64,000 nt of DNA from Aeromonas salmonicida subsp. salmonicida (GTDB lineage Bacteria; Pseudomonadota; Gammaproteobacteria; Enterobacterales; Aeromonadaceae). Under the pieces are notes generated by a model. The model worked only from the letters and a program-made list of their open reading frames with translations. It searched no databases and was not told the DNA's origin. Positions 8,799-19,657 of this stretch are shown here, in pieces; position 1 is the first letter of the stretch, and every line of letters begins with the position of its first letter. The position numbers and the translations under genes were made by a program. Where the stretch lies: positions 1 to 64,000 of the forward strand of contig NZ_LSGW01000095.1 of NCBI RefSeq assembly GCF_001643305.1. Reading direction: 5' to 3'.

Positions 8799-10565
8799 AT
8801 GTCGCTGGAACATTACTTCAGGGATGAATTGGCTTTTTTGCGCCTGCAAGGGCGCGAATTTGCCGATACCTATCCCGAGCTCACCCGTTTCCTGTCGGAG
8901 CAAAATACCGATCCGGATGTGGAGCGCCTGCTGGAAGGCTTCGCGTTTCTCACCGGCAATCTGCGCGCCAAGATCGAGGATGAGTTTCCCGAGCTGACCC
9001 ATGGTCTGCTCAATATGCTCTGGCCCAACTATCTGCGCCCCGTACCCAGCATGACCATAATGCAGTTTTCGGTTATTCCGGGTGCCATCGCTCAACCGGC
9101 GCTGGTCAAGCAGGGGTGTCAGCTCGACAGCCTGCCCATCGACGAGGTGACCTGTCACTTTCAGACCTGTCACGATGCCTGGGTCTATCCGGCAGATATC
9201 CGCCATATCTCGGCGCAAAGTGGTAACGATCTCTCCACCATCTCGCTGGATATTGCCCTGCATGCTCCCTTGCCGCTCTGCGAGTTGCAGCTGGACAAGC
9301 TGCGTTTCTTCCTCGGTGGCGATAGCTATACCGCCTATGAGCTCTATTTCTGGCTCGCCAACCAGCTCTCCCACATAGAGCTGGAGATCGATGGCAAGCG
9401 CTTTCGCCAGGAAGCCAAGGCCCTGAAATCGGTCGGTTTCGAGCGCGACGACGCGCTCCTGCCCTATCCGAACAATGTCTATTCCGGCTACCGGATCTTG
9501 CAGGAGTATTTCTGCTTCCCGGAAAGCTTCCTCTTCTTTGAACTCTCGGGCGGCGACTGGCCGAAGCAACCCTTGCCGGTGAGCGAATTCAAGCTCCATT
9601 TCTGTTTCGACAGGCCCTTGCCTGCGGAGCTCAAGATCCGGCCCGACTCCTTCATGCTCAACTGTGTGCCGGCCATCAACCTGTTCCAGCACGACAGTGA
9701 GCCGGTCAACCTCAATGGCCGTCAGGCGGAATATCCTCTCAAGGCGAGTTATCGCCATGCGGACAGTTTCGAAATCTTCTCGGTGGATCAGGTCGAGGGC
9801 TGGGTGGAAGGCAACCTGGGTCGCTCCCGCGGTACGCCGCGTATCTACCAGCCGTTTGAAAGTTTTCAGCACCAGATCGAACGGGCCAAGCACAGGTTGG
9901 CACTCTATTACCGGGTGCGGGTCAAAGAGTCGGTCAGCGGGGATGGCTTCGAGCACAACCTCTCGTTTGTACGCGGGGATGAGACCACCACGGTCGAGCT
10001 GGACGAATCCATTTCGGTCACGCTGACGTGCACCAACCGCTCCCGAGCTGCCCGTCTCAAGGCTGGCAGCATTTGTGTGCCCACCGGCAGCTCGCCTTCC
10101 TTTGCCACCTTTCGCAACCTGATCCGGCCGACCCGGCCGCTGCGTCCGGCGCTGGATGGCAGTCTGCACTGGACCCTCATCTCCAATCTGTCGCTCAACT
10201 ATGTCTCTCTGCTGCGTCGGGATGCCCTGGTGCAAGTGCTGCGCACCTATGACTTCCCCGCACTCCATGACAAGCAGGCAGAACAGGCATCGCGCAAGCG
10301 ACTGGCGGGGATTGAGGAGATCGAGACCAAACCGGTGGACAGGCTGGTGCGCGGCATGCCGGTGCGCGGGCTCAAGTCGGTACTCTCCATTCGCCAATCC
10401 GCCTTTGGCAGCGAAGGGGAGCTTTATCTCTTCAGCACCGTGCTGGCTCACTTTTTCTCCCTGTATGCCAGCGTCAATGCCTTCCACCTGCTGGAGGTGG
10501 TCAATCTCGACAACAAGGAGCGCTATCAATGGCCAGTCCAGATCGGTCAGCACTCCCTGATGTGA
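8799..10565 (+). CDS. tssF: T6SS baseplate protein TssF (VasA)
   Basis: The 588-residue TssF is the largest baseplate wedge subunit and binds two wedge partners and TssG. The N-terminus has the family signature (YFRDELAFLRLQGREFA, then YPELTRFLS and DPDVERLLEGFAFL). The ELTHGLLNMLWPNYLRP block at about residues 65-81 is strongly conserved in VasA proteins. Length is normal. Its 3' end overlaps tssG by 37 bases, which implies translational coupling of the two partners. Confidence 0.95.
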   Translation: MSLEHYFRDELAFLRLQGREFADTYPELTRFLSEQNTDPDVERLLEGFAFLTGNLRAKIEDEFPELTHGLLNMLWPNYLRPVPSMTIMQFSVIPGAIAQPALVKQGCQLDSLPIDEVTCHFQTCHDAWVYPADIRHISAQSGNDLSTISLDIALHAPLPLCELQLDKLRFFLGGDSYTAYELYFWLANQLSHIELEIDGKRFRQEAKALKSVGFERDDALLPYPNNVYSGYRILQEYFCFPESFLFFELSGGDWPKQPLPVSEFKLHFCFDRPLPAELKIRPDSFMLNCVPAINLFQHDSEPVNLNGRQAEYPLKASYRHADSFEIFSVDQVEGWVEGNLGRSRGTPRIYQPFESFQHQIERAKHRLALYYRVRVKESVSGDGFEHNLSFVRGDETTTVELDESISVTLTCTNRSRAARLKAGSICVPTGSSPSFATFRNLIRPTRPLRPALDGSLHWTLISNLSLNYVSLLRRDALVQVLRTYDFPALHDKQAEQASRKRLAGIEEIETKPVDRLVRGMPVRGLKSVLSIRQSAFGSEGELYLFSTVLAHFFSLYASVNAFHLLEVVNLDNKERYQWPVQIGQHSLM

Positions 10566-11533
10566 CCTCCACCAGGGACGCGCCCCGTTTCAATTTCTTC
10601 CAGCTGGTTGAACTGCTCAACCGGCTGGACGGTGCCGATCAGGAGCGCGGCCTCGACCATTTGCCGAGTGACGAAAATATCCGCTTCAAGGCGACCGCGT
10701 CTCTGGGTTTTCCCACCAGTGATGTATTGCAGGTGGGTCGCGATGGCAAGGGTCGCCATGAGCTTGAAGTGGCGTTTCTGGGTTTGCACGGCAGCCAGTC
10801 ACCCATGCCAGGTTATTACCTGGATTCGTTGGCGTGGGAGTACGCGCAAGGGGAGCAGAAGCTAGGGTTGTTTCTGGACTTCTTTCACCACCGCCTGCTG
10901 ACGCTGCTGCACAGGATCTGGCGCAAGTATCGCTATCACGTGCGCTTTCAGGACAACGGCGAGGATGGTTTCTCCCGCCTGATGTTTGCCCTGGTGGGGC
11001 TGGGCAATGATGCCGTCTGCCAGAGCCTGCCGGTCAATCGCGCCAAGATGCTCTCTTATGCAGGCATGTTGGCCAGCCCCAGCCCCAGCCGCTCGCCCGA
11101 GGTGGTGGCCGGTCTGGTGGCGCACTGTTTCGATCTGGCGGATGTGGAAGTGAGTGCCTGGCAGTGGCGCAAGGTACCCATCCATCAGGATCAGCAAAAC
11201 CGGCTGGGCGGTGCTTGCGCCACGTTGGGCGGCGACTTCGTCATCGGTGACAAGGTGAACGATTGTGCGGGCAAGTTTTTATTGAAGATCAATGACCTGA
11301 GTTTTGGCCAGTTTCTCGGTTTTCTCCCGAACGGGGAACACTTCCATGCGCTGGTGACCTTTGTCTCCTTCATCCTGCGCGACCAATTGGCCTGGGATCT
11401 GCGACTCGGCTTTGGCCAGGAGCAGGCCAGGGGGTTGCGATTGGGGGAAGAGCAGAGCGCGCGCCTGGGGTGGAGTACCTTTCTCGGCCAACCGCCGAGC
11501 GACCCGTTTGTGACTATCTGTGTACAGGAATAA
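10529..11533 (+). CDS. tssG: T6SS baseplate protein TssG (VasB)
   Basis: TssG (334 residues) completes the TssF2-TssG wedge. Family features include FNFFQLVELLNRL near the start, IRFKATASLGFPTSDV, the GLHGSQSPMPGYYLD motif at about residues 85-99, and a RYHVRF segment. The ATG at 10529 lies inside tssF and has an AAGGAG ribosome-binding site nine bases upstream. The protein appears complete. Confidence 0.94.
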   Translation: MASPDRSALPDVTSTRDAPRFNFFQLVELLNRLDGADQERGLDHLPSDENIRFKATASLGFPTSDVLQVGRDGKGRHELEVAFLGLHGSQSPMPGYYLDSLAWEYAQGEQKLGLFLDFFHHRLLTLLHRIWRKYRYHVRFQDNGEDGFSRLMFALVGLGNDAVCQSLPVNRAKMLSYAGMLASPSPSRSPEVVAGLVAHCFDLADVEVSAWQWRKVPIHQDQQNRLGGACATLGGDFVIGDKVNDCAGKFLLKINDLSFGQFLGFLPNGEHFHALVTFVSFILRDQLAWDLRLGFGQEQARGLRLGEEQSARLGWSTFLGQPPSDPFVTICVQE

Positions 11534-11573
11534 ACGCAGGAAATTCGGTGTAGGAATCAGTGCAGGAGTGAAT

Positions 11574-12797
11574 GTGGACGATTTTAATCAGCAACTTTCC
11601 CTGGTGGTGCTCAACAGCGAACAGCTCGATGGCAGCCAGCAGGTGCAGTACCGCTTCGACGAGATGGGGGGCACTCTGGGTGCCTCAGAGCAGGATGATT
11701 GGCAATTGCGTGACAGGTTGGGCTCGGTCATGCCAGCCCACGCCCGGATCGAGTTGAACGATGGCCGTTTCTGCCTGTGCGATCTGAGCGGTCAGACCTA
11801 CATCAACGGCGCGACCTCGCCCATAGGGCGGGCCCGCAAGGTACACCTTGAGCAGGGTGACGAACTGATCGTCGGTCCGTTCCGGATGCGCGCCTATCTG
11901 GGGGCCATCTCCCCCGAGCAGAACTTGCATCAGGTGCTGGGCAACCGGCCCTCCGAGCAGCTCGATGAGTGGCTTGCCGGGGAGGAGACCAGTCAAGCCA
12001 TGGAGGATCCACGCGCCCTCGCCGTGGCACTGCAACATGAACGCTCGGTGCTGACCCCGCTGGTGGATCCTCGCCAGCCGTCACCACTGCGTTCACAACC
12101 GGATATGGATGCCGTATCCCTCGCCCCTTTTTCTGCTGTCGAGAACACCATGAACCAAGAATTTCTGGATATGCCCACCATAGAGAATCACCCCGACTAC
12201 CACCCTCCGCTGGAGGGGGTGGATCACGTGGCGCTGACCCCCTTGATGCGCGGCCTGGGTCAGTCCCTGCAGTTGCAGGATACCCAGCAGGCTCACGACA
12301 TGCTCGAAGAGATGGGCAAAACGGTGCGCGCCATGGTGGAAGGACTGCTGCAGTTGCAAACCGAACAGGCGGCGCTGGCAGACAAGCACCTGCGTCCCAT
12401 CGAAGACAACCCGCTGCGCCTTGGCCTCGACTATGACGAGACCCTGGCGGTGATGTTTGCCGAGCAGAAGAGTCCGGTGCACCTGACGGCACCGGCGGCC
12501 GTGGCCGAGAGCCTGCGCAATGTGCGCATTCATCATGTGGCGAACCAGCAGGCCATTGGCGCGGCGCTGGACAGCATATTGCAAGCCTTCTCGCCAGAGG
12601 CACTGATTGGCCGTTTCGAGCACTACCGCCGTACCGGCGCCCCCGGTGTAGCCGACGAAGGCTGGGCCTGGAACATGTACCAGCACTACTACCGCGAGCT
12701 CACTTCTGCCCGTCAGCAGGGGTTCGACAAGCTGTTCCATCAGGTCTATGCCCAGGCATACGACCAAGCCGTGCGTCAGCAACAGGGACTGATTTGA
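11574..12797 (+). CDS. T6SS FHA-domain protein (Fha/TagH, VasC)
   Basis: A 407-residue protein with an N-terminal forkhead-associated domain at about residues 5-105 (GGTLGASEQDDW, then SVMPAHARIEL and TYINGA). The C-terminal part is the T6SS-specific Fha domain that ends in a Tyr-rich region (MYQHYYRELTSARQQGF). Fha proteins bind phosphothreonine or act as a scaffold to regulate assembly. I chose the GTG at 11574 because AGGAG lies five bases upstream; the frame is open back to GTG 11520. The stop overlaps the tssJ ATG (ATGA). Confidence 0.88.
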   Translation: MDDFNQQLSLVVLNSEQLDGSQQVQYRFDEMGGTLGASEQDDWQLRDRLGSVMPAHARIELNDGRFCLCDLSGQTYINGATSPIGRARKVHLEQGDELIVGPFRMRAYLGAISPEQNLHQVLGNRPSEQLDEWLAGEETSQAMEDPRALAVALQHERSVLTPLVDPRQPSPLRSQPDMDAVSLAPFSAVENTMNQEFLDMPTIENHPDYHPPLEGVDHVALTPLMRGLGQSLQLQDTQQAHDMLEEMGKTVRAMVEGLLQLQTEQAALADKHLRPIEDNPLRLGLDYDETLAVMFAEQKSPVHLTAPAAVAESLRNVRIHHVANQQAIGAALDSILQAFSPEALIGRFEHYRRTGAPGVADEGWAWNMYQHYYRELTSARQQGFDKLFHQVYAQAYDQAVRQQQGLI

Positions 12798-13312
12798 TGA
12801 TACGTGCGCTGATGCTGGGGGCCTGTCTGCTGGCCCTGGCAGGCTGTACCACCATGGGCAAGATGGCCGATGTGGCCATGGACCCGGATATCCAGGTGGG
12901 CAGCAATGATGAACAAGCCACCACCCTGGGGCTGAGCCTGCTGGCCGAGCGGGATGTCAATCCCAACGAGAGCGGGGAGGCGGCACCCATCGAGTTCCAG
13001 GTGGTGTTGCTGGCCGAAGACTCCAAGCTGCTTGCCACTGATTACGACCAGGTGACCGAGGATGTGGAGAAGGCCCTTGGCAAGAACTACCTGGATCATC
13101 AGGACTACACACTGCTGCCGGGCCAGTTCAAGTATCTGCCGCCCATCAAGCTCGATGAGAAGACCCGCTACATCGGCGTGATTGCCCGTTATGCCGATCC
13201 GGACAGCGCCGAGTGGCGCAAGGTCATCAAGGTGAAGAGCATGGGGCGAGCCTATCAAATCCTGGTTCATCTGCGTCTGGATGAAGTAGAACTGCAAAAA
13301 GAAGAAGAATAA
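12797..13312 (+). CDS. tssJ: T6SS outer-membrane lipoprotein TssJ (VasD)
   Basis: TssJ anchors the TssJLM membrane complex to the outer membrane. The 171-residue product starts with a signal peptide and lipobox ending LALAGC, with the lipidated Cys at residue 17. The rest is a small beta-sandwich with the TssM-binding region. Segments typical of the family include GLSLLAERDVNPN, the LLAEDSKLLATDY loop and QYKYLPPI-like text (here QFKYLPPIKLDEKTRYIGV). The start ATG overlaps the fha stop. Its partner TssM is damaged downstream. Confidence 0.93.
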   Translation: MIRALMLGACLLALAGCTTMGKMADVAMDPDIQVGSNDEQATTLGLSLLAERDVNPNESGEAAPIEFQVVLLAEDSKLLATDYDQVTEDVEKALGKNYLDHQDYTLLPGQFKYLPPIKLDEKTRYIGVIARYADPDSAEWRKVIKVKSMGRAYQILVHLRLDEVELQKEEE

Positions 13313-13314
13313 CC

Positions 13315-14649
13315 ATGTCGAGTCGAAATCGGGTTATCTGGCGTGAGGGGCTCTTCATCAAGCCCCAGCACTTCCAGCAACAACAAAGACATTCAGAGTA
13401 TGCGCTGCACGCCAGACTGAGTGCGCTCAGCGACTATTTCTATGGCTTGCAGTCGCTGGCCATCAACGAGGACTACCTGGGGTTTGGCCGTATCGCCCTG
13501 GTAGGTGCCACCGGCATACTGCCCGATGGCACCGTCTTCAATATTCCCAATGACGATGTGCTGCCGGCGCCCCTGGAAATTACCGACGCTTCGGTCGCCA
13601 ACCAGAAGGTTTACCTGGCATTGCCGCTCTCGGTGAACGGGGTCAACGAAGTCAATCAGGGCGGTCAGGTCGCGACCCGCTTGCAGGCCCATCGCCACGA
13701 TGTGCGCGATCTGCACAGCGAAGGAGGAGATGTTGTCTCCCTGGAAGTGGGGCGAGTCAGCCTGCGGCTGATGCTGGAGCGCGAAGATCGCAGCGCCTAC
13801 GCCTCGCTCGCCATCGCTCGCATTCTGGACAAGCGTCCGGACGGTGGTCTGGTGCTGGATCCCAACTTCATGCCCTGCAGCATCAGCGTCTCTGCCATTC
13901 CAACCCTCAAGCGCTTCCTCGGCGAGTCGGCCGGGCTGGTGGCCGAGCGGGCTCGCAGCCTCTCCCAGCGTATCGCCGCGCCGGGTCAGCAGGGGGTCGC
14001 CGATGTGGCCGAGTTCATGATGTTGCAACTGCTCAACCGCGCTCAGCCCCAGCTTTCACATCTGGCGCGTCTTGGCACCCTGCATCCGGAACGGTTGCAC
14101 GAGGCCCTGGTGCAGATCTGTGGCGAGCTGATGACCTTCACCGATGAGTCCCGTCTGCCGCCCGAGTTTCCTGCCTATCGTCACGACGATCAGCAGGTGA
14201 GTTTCGAGCCTGTGATGCTGGCCCTGCGTCAGGCACTGAGCACAGTGCTGTCGCCGCGGGCTGTCTCCATCCAGCTGCGCAAGCACCAGTACGGCGTCAT
14301 GGTGGCCATGGTCAACGAGAGCGAGCTGATGCAAAGCGCCGACTTCGTGCTGGCGGTGCGTGCCCGCATGCCCCAGGAGCAGCTGCGCAAGCAACTGCTG
14401 CAACAGACCAAGGTGGCGTCCAGCGACAAGATCCGCGAGCTCATCAGCCTGCAACTGCCCGGCATTCCGTTGTTGCCGCTGCCGGTGGCGCCGCGCCAGC
14501 TGCCCTATCACGCCGGTTACAGCTACTTCCAGCTCGATCGGCAAAGCCCGGCCTGGCAGATGCTGGCGGTCAGCAACACGCTCGCCTTCCACATTGCCGG
14601 TGATTTCCCCGAGCTCGACATGCAGCTTTGGGCCATTCGCAGCCAGTGA
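13315..14649 (+). CDS. tssK: T6SS baseplate-membrane adaptor TssK (VasE)
   Basis: TssK (444 residues) links the baseplate to the TssL/TssM membrane complex and is related to phage receptor-binding proteins. The N-terminus shows the family hallmark VIWREGLFIKPQHFQQQ at about residues 6-22. The middle alpha-helical region and C-terminal beta domain (GIPLLPLPVAPRQLPYHAGYSYF) are intact. It begins two bases after tssJ and the length matches VasE. Confidence 0.95.
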   Translation: MSSRNRVIWREGLFIKPQHFQQQQRHSEYALHARLSALSDYFYGLQSLAINEDYLGFGRIALVGATGILPDGTVFNIPNDDVLPAPLEITDASVANQKVYLALPLSVNGVNEVNQGGQVATRLQAHRHDVRDLHSEGGDVVSLEVGRVSLRLMLEREDRSAYASLAIARILDKRPDGGLVLDPNFMPCSISVSAIPTLKRFLGESAGLVAERARSLSQRIAAPGQQGVADVAEFMMLQLLNRAQPQLSHLARLGTLHPERLHEALVQICGELMTFTDESRLPPEFPAYRHDDQQVSFEPVMLALRQALSTVLSPRAVSIQLRKHQYGVMVAMVNESELMQSADFVLAVRARMPQEQLRKQLLQQTKVASSDKIRELISLQLPGIPLLPLPVAPRQLPYHAGYSYFQLDRQSPAWQMLAVSNTLAFHIAGDFPELDMQLWAIRSQ

Positions 14650-14672
14650 TCGCATCAAGGAAACAAGCAGAG

Positions 14673-15452
14673 ATGACCACGGACATTATCAAGAACGAGC
14701 AACTCAGCGATCTGCTGTTCGATCATGCCGAGCAGCTGGACATGGACTCGGACTACTGGTTCCGCCTGCGCGGCCAGAGCATCAACCCCATGATTGATGC
14801 GGTGACCCCCTTGCTGGGGCTGGTACAGCGGGTGCGCCTGCTGTCGAGCTACGACCGGGTGCCGGAGCTCTATCAGCGGGTGGTGACCGAGATCCAGGCC
14901 ATAGAGCAGGAGCTGATGGCTCAGGGTTACGAGAACGGTGTGGTGTTGTCGTTTCGCTACATCCTCTGCACCTTCATCGACGAGGCCGTCATGGGTCGCG
15001 ACTGGGGTAGCCAGAGCGAATGGTCGGAACACTCCTTGCTGACCCGTTTCCACAACGAGACCTGGGGCGGGGAGAAGGTGTTCGTGCTGCTCGCCCGTCT
15101 GCAGGAAGACCCGGTGCGTTATCGCGACATCCTGGAGTTCATCTATCTGTGCCTGTGTCTCGGTTTCGAGGGGCGCTACAAGGTGATGAGCAAGGGGCGG
15201 GACGAGTTCGAGCGTATCGTCAAACAGTTGCACAAGCAGCTGGCCCCCGAGACAAGCGGTGAAGCCCCCAGCGTCTTTCACCTCGACCTCGGTCGTCAGG
15301 CTTCCCGTTACAGACTGCGCAAGCAGATTTCCCTGCGCAGCCTGTTCATGGGAGGCGCGCTGATCCTGGCCATTATCTTTGGTCTCTATCATCACCAACT
15401 CAATAACCAGACCCAGGACGTACTGCGTCAACTGGGCGAATTATTAAAATAA
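14673..15452 (+). CDS. tssL: T6SS inner-membrane protein TssL (VasF, IcmH/DotU family)
   Basis: TssL is a 259-residue cytoplasmic helical-bundle protein tail-anchored in the inner membrane, where it binds TssM and TssK. DotU-family motifs are present: INPMIDAVTPLLGLVQRV near residue 40, RYILCTFIDEAV near residue 103, and the LEFIYLCLCLGFEGRY block. A single membrane helix lies at about residues 220-241 (SLFMGGALILAIIFGLY). There is no C-terminal OmpA-like peptidoglycan-binding domain, as in V. cholerae VasF. Start ATG 14673 follows AAGGA. Confidence 0.94.
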   Translation: MTTDIIKNEQLSDLLFDHAEQLDMDSDYWFRLRGQSINPMIDAVTPLLGLVQRVRLLSSYDRVPELYQRVVTEIQAIEQELMAQGYENGVVLSFRYILCTFIDEAVMGRDWGSQSEWSEHSLLTRFHNETWGGEKVFVLLARLQEDPVRYRDILEFIYLCLCLGFEGRYKVMSKGRDEFERIVKQLHKQLAPETSGEAPSVFHLDLGRQASRYRLRKQISLRSLFMGGALILAIIFGLYHHQLNNQTQDVLRQLGELLK

Positions 15453-15473
15453 TTATTCTGAGGAGAGCACGCC

Positions 15474-18116
15474 TTGATTCGTATAGAGCTACCCGTACTG
15501 GTGGAAAGACTCAACCCCATCTGTCGTCATATGCTGGAGGAGGCTGCGGCCCTCTGCGTCAACCATCAGGGGGCGGAGATCCGCATCGAGCACCTGCTGC
15601 TCAAGATGCTGGATACCCCCTTGTCTGATGTACGCCAGATCCTCAAGCGGGCCGACGTCGGGGTCGACGAGCTCAAAACCCTGCTCCAGCCTGCTGGTGC
15701 AGACAGTGGTTATGCCCAGGGTTACCCCTCCTTCTCGCCGCTCCTGGTGGAGTGGTTGCAAGACAGCTGGCTGCTGGCTTCCGCCGAGCTGCAGCACGCC
15801 CAATTGCGCAGTGGCGTCATGCTGCTGGTGCTCTTGATGACCCCCCAGCGTTACCTGCCAGGCTCTGTGACGCGCCTCTTGGCCAACGTCAACCGCGAGC
15901 TGTTGCGACAGCAGTTTGATGAGTGGGTGAAAGAGTCCGCCGAGACCCAAGTTACTGTTTCTACAAACGGCACCTCGACTCAGGCAGCCCTGCCAGCCGA
16001 TGCCAGCCTGCTGGCCCGCTTTACCATCAACGTGACCGAGCAGGCACGCCAGGGCAGCCTGGATCCCGTGCTTTGCCGGGATCACGAGATCGATCTGATG
16101 ATCGACATCCTCTCTCGGCGTCGCAAAAACAACCCCATCGTCGTGGGGGAGGCCGGGGTGGGCAAGAGCGCCCTGATCGAGGGGCTGGCCCTGCGCATCG
16201 TGGCGGATCAGGTGCCTGAAAAATTGCGCGAGGTGGAGCTGATGACGCTCGACCTTGGTGCCATGCAGGCCGGTGCGTCGGTCAAGGGAGAGTTCGAGAA
16301 GCGCTTCAAGGGGGTAATGCAGGAGGTCAAGGAGGCGGTGCGTCCTGTCATCCTCTTTATCGATGAGGCCCACACCCTGATCGGGGCTGGCAATCAGGCC
16401 GGTGGGCTGGATGTCTCCAACCTCATCAAGCCGGCGCTGGCCCGGGGCGAGCTGCGTACCATAGCCGCCACCACCTGGGGTGAGTACAAGAAATACGTGG
16501 AGAAAGATGCCGCCCTCTCGCGCCGCTTCCAGCTGGTGAAGGTGGGCGAGCCCAATGCCGATGAGGCTACCGTGATCCTGCGCGGCCTGCGCAGCATCTA
16601 CGAAAAGGCCCATGGTGTGCTGATCGACGAAGAGGCGCTGCAAGCCGCTACCCAGCTTTCCGCCCGTTATATTTCAGGTCGTCAGTTGCCGGACAAGGCG
16701 ATCGACGTGCTCGATACCGCCTGTGCCCGGGTGGCCATCAACCTGACTACGCCGCCGCGTGCCGTCAGCCATCTGCAAAACGCATTGCGTCAGCGTGAGC
16801 TGGAGATCCGCCAGCTGGAGCGCCAGAGTCTGATCGGGCTGGGTGACAACACAGAGCGACTGGCCGAGCTGCAGTCTGCCCAGCAGACCAGCCGTGATGC
16901 CCTGCGCGAGCAGGAAGCCAAGTGGCAGCAACAACAGGGGCTGGTGCATCAGATTGTTGAACTGCGCGCCGCCCTGCTCGCCGATCAGCAGGATGAGATG
17001 CTGACCAGAGAGGCGCTGGATCTCGCTGATGCGCCTCTGGATCCGCAAGCGGCTGCCGAGCAGCTTGCCGGGCTCGAGCGCGAGCTGGCCGAGCTGCAAC
17101 AGGGTGAGGTGCTGGTCTCGGCCCATGTCGACAAAACCCAGGTGGCGGCCGTGATCGCCGAGTGGACCGGGGTGCCGCTCAATCGCATCTCGCAAGGGGA
17201 GCTGGATGTGGTAACCCGGCTGCCGGAGTACTTGGGCGAGCTTATCAAGGGGCTGGATGTGGCGGTGGCCCATCTGCACAAACACCTGCTGACCGCCCGC
17301 GCCGACTTGCGCCGCCCGGGCCGTCCGCTGGGGGCCTTCCTGCTGGTGGGGCCAAGCGGGGTCGGCAAGACTGAAACTGTGTTGCAGATTGCCGAGCTGA
17401 TGTTTGGCGGTCGCCAGTATCTGACCACCATCAACATGTCCGAGTATCAGGAAAAACACACAGTCTCCCGCCTGATCGGCTCGCCTCCCGGCTATGTCGG
17501 CTTTGGCGAAGGGGGCGTGCTGACCGAAGCCATTCGTCAGAAACCCTATTCGGTGGTGCTGCTGGACGAGGTGGAAAAAGCCCATCCGGACGTGCTCAAC
17601 CTCTTCTATCAAGCGTTCGACAAGGGCGAGCTGGCCGACGGGGAAGGGCGCATCATCGACTGCAAGAACGTGGTTTTCTTCCTCACCTCCAACCTCGGCT
17701 TCCAGACCATAGTCGATTACGCCGAGCAGCCCGACGATCTGCTCAATGCGCTGTATCCGGAGCTGGCCGCCTTCTTCAAGCCGGCCCTGCTGGCACGGAT
17801 GGAAGTGATCCCTTATCTACCGCTGGGTCACGACACGCTAGTGCAGATCGTGGGTGGCAAACTCAACCGACTGGTCAAGCTGCTCAAGGAGCGTTTCGGT
17901 GCCGAGGTAGTGCTGGAGGACGAGGTGGCGGAGGAGATACTGCGCCGCGCCAATCGCAGCGAGAACGGGGCCCGCATGCTGGAATCCGTCATTGACGGTG
18001 CCCTGCTGCCGCCTGTCTCCCTGCAACTGCTGCAGCGCCTCTCGGCCGGTGAGCCCATCAAGCGGGTGCGTTTCTCTGTGAGCGAGCGCCAGTTCGTGGC
18101 CGAGGTGGAGGGCTGA
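15474..18116 (+). CDS. clpV: T6SS sheath-recycling AAA+ ATPase ClpV (TssH, VasG)
   Basis: An 880-residue Clp/Hsp100 ATPase that disassembles contracted TssB/TssC sheath. An N-terminal Clp-N domain ([20 protein letters not shown]) is followed by two AAA+ modules. The first has Walker [10 protein letters not shown] near residue 225 and Walker [15 protein letters not shown]. The second has Walker [10 protein letters not shown] near residue 626 and Walker [14 protein letters not shown], with a coiled middle domain (about 420-520) between. The start is TTG 15474, supported by AGGAGAG seven bases upstream and by alignment with VasG ([17 protein letters not shown]). It is apparently intact although its substrate sheath is not. 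Confidence 0.95.
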   Translation: MIRIELPVLVERLNPICRHMLEEAAALCVNHQGAEIRIEHLLLKMLDTPLSDVRQILKRADVGVDELKTLLQPAGADSGYAQGYPSFSPLLVEWLQDSWLLASAELQHAQLRSGVMLLVLLMTPQRYLPGSVTRLLANVNRELLRQQFDEWVKESAETQVTVSTNGTSTQAALPADASLLARFTINVTEQARQGSLDPVLCRDHEIDLMIDILSRRRKNNPIVVGEAGVGKSALIEGLALRIVADQVPEKLREVELMTLDLGAMQAGASVKGEFEKRFKGVMQEVKEAVRPVILFIDEAHTLIGAGNQAGGLDVSNLIKPALARGELRTIAATTWGEYKKYVEKDAALSRRFQLVKVGEPNADEATVILRGLRSIYEKAHGVLIDEEALQAATQLSARYISGRQLPDKAIDVLDTACARVAINLTTPPRAVSHLQNALRQRELEIRQLERQSLIGLGDNTERLAELQSAQQTSRDALREQEAKWQQQQGLVHQIVELRAALLADQQDEMLTREALDLADAPLDPQAAAEQLAGLERELAELQQGEVLVSAHVDKTQVAAVIAEWTGVPLNRISQGELDVVTRLPEYLGELIKGLDVAVAHLHKHLLTARADLRRPGRPLGAFLLVGPSGVGKTETVLQIAELMFGGRQYLTTINMSEYQEKHTVSRLIGSPPGYVGFGEGGVLTEAIRQKPYSVVLLDEVEKAHPDVLNLFYQAFDKGELADGEGRIIDCKNVVFFLTSNLGFQTIVDYAEQPDDLLNALYPELAAFFKPALLARMEVIPYLPLGHDTLVQIVGGKLNRLVKLLKERFGAEVVLEDEVAEEILRRANRSENGARMLESVIDGALLPPVSLQLLQRLSAGEPIKRVRFSVSERQFVAEVEG

Positions 18117-18118
18117 AC

Positions 18119-19657
18119 ATGGAACAAGCCCTCGCATTTGCCCTTGCCTTGACCCAGCAGCGCGATGAGCAGCACCTGTGTCATTGGTGGAGCTCGACCC
18201 TCAATGCCAGCTTTCAGCCCAAGGGGATACTGCTGGGCATGCTGGATGTGAGCGGCCGTCAGCTCGAATGCAGCGGCTGGGTCAAGGGGCAGGCGGTGTC
18301 GCTGGCGCTGGCGGTGGATGACTTTTCCCATCCGCTCGCCTATGTGCTGCACAAGGCCCAGTCCCGTACTTGGGACTCCCTGCACGGCGGCGCCCGCATC
18401 GAACACGCCGCGTTTCGCACCCTGCTGGCCAATCTGGGCCAGCAGTGCGGCCTGCATGCCTTTCCCCTCAATGATGGCAACGGCAAGCCGTTCGCCGTGC
18501 TGGCCATGATGGACAGCGGTGAGGTGCTGCAAGAGTGGGCGGCCCGCCCTGAGCTTGCCCAGTTGTCACAGGTGTTCTGCAACCAGCTCACCCTTATCCG
18601 TGATCTGGGGCTTAGCCGCCGGGATCAGAGCGTGCTGCGCGACTCCTTGCGCCAGATGAAGGGGGAGGGAGAGCGCCAGCGCCAGTATGAGAAGCTGCTG
18701 GGCGATCAATTGATCGGCCAGTCGGCGGTGATCCGCGGGCTGCGCGAGCAGATAAGCCTGGCGGGCCGGCACAAGCTGACCGTGCTCATTCAGGGGGAGA
18801 CCGGCAGCGGCAAGGAGGTGGTCGCCCGGCTGGTGCACCAGTGCTCGGATCGCGCCGCCAAGCCGTTCGTGGCCATCAACTGCGCCGCCATTCCGGAGAA
18901 CCTCATCGAGAGCGAGCTGTTCGGTTACCAGAAGGGGGCCTTCTCCGGCGCGCTGTCTAACAAGACAGGGCTGGTGGCCCAGGCCAACGGCGGCACCCTG
19001 TTTCTGGATGAAGTGGGCGACATGCCCGCCGCCATGCAGGCCAAGCTGCTGCGGGTGCTTGAGACTCGCAGTTACCGGCCGCTCGGGGCCGAGCAGGAGT
19101 GCCACTCCGATTTTCGCCTCATCGCCGCGACCCATCAGCCGCTCACCCGCCATGTGGAGGAGGGGCAGTTCCGGGCCGATCTCTATCACCGCCTCTGCCA
19201 GTGTCTGCTGCTCATCGCCCCCCTGCGGGAACACATGGATGACATCCCCCTGCTGTGCCAGCACTTCATGGCCCAGTTTGCCGCCCAGGATGGCAAGACC
19301 CTGGCGGGGCTGCAGCGCAAGTTCTTGAAGCAACTGCAAAGTTATGACTTTCCCGGCAATGTGCGCGAGCTGCGTAATCTGCTGGAGGTCGCCTGTGCCC
19401 ACACCCGTCAGGGGGAAGAGGTGGTACTGGAAGCGCTGCCCCCCGAGCTGCGCGAGCGGGTCTGCGTCGAGTTGCCCGGTTCCATGGATGATTACAACCA
19501 CATTCGGGATCTGCGCCGGGCCATGCAGCAGTACGAGGCTTCCGTCATCGAGGCGCGTCTGCGCTACTTCCAGGGCAATCGCATGCTGGTGGCCGAGAGT
19601 CTGAATATTCCCAAGCGCACCCTGGATCACAAGTGCCAGAAACTGGAGGTGAACTGA
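18119..19657 (+). CDS. vasH: Sigma-54-dependent T6SS activator VasH
   Basis: A 512-residue bacterial enhancer-binding protein that switches on T6SS genes through RpoN. It has an N-terminal GAF-like sensing region (about 20-170), a AAA+ domain with Walker A GETGSGKE near residue 226, the sigma-54 contact loop as GAFSGA near residue 274, and Walker [13 protein letters not shown] near residue 290. The C-terminal Fis-type helix-turn-helix ends [23 protein letters not shown] is a common functional variant of GAFTGA. It begins two bases after clpV and its stop overlaps the vasI start. The activator looks intact, so it could still act on hcp/vgrG loci elsewhere. Confidence 0.94.
   Translation: MEQALAFALALTQQRDEQHLCHWWSSTLNASFQPKGILLGMLDVSGRQLECSGWVKGQAVSLALAVDDFSHPLAYVLHKAQSRTWDSLHGGARIEHAAFRTLLANLGQQCGLHAFPLNDGNGKPFAVLAMMDSGEVLQEWAARPELAQLSQVFCNQLTLIRDLGLSRRDQSVLRDSLRQMKGEGERQRQYEKLLGDQLIGQSAVIRGLREQISLAGRHKLTVLIQGETGSGKEVVARLVHQCSDRAAKPFVAINCAAIPENLIESELFGYQKGAFSGALSNKTGLVAQANGGTLFLDEVGDMPAAMQAKLLRVLETRSYRPLGAEQECHSDFRLIAATHQPLTRHVEEGQFRADLYHRLCQCLLLIAPLREHMDDIPLLCQHFMAQFAAQDGKTLAGLQRKFLKQLQSYDFPGNVRELRNLLEVACAHTRQGEEVVLEALPPELRERVCVELPGSMDDYNHIRDLRRAMQQYEASVIEARLRYFQGNRMLVAESLNIPKRTLDHKCQKLEVN

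Noticed and set aside
8796..10553. 585-codon minus-strand frame opposite tssF
   Set aside because: It mirrors the codon pattern of tssF, matches no family and has no ribosome-binding site; long antisense frames are expected in GC-rich genes.
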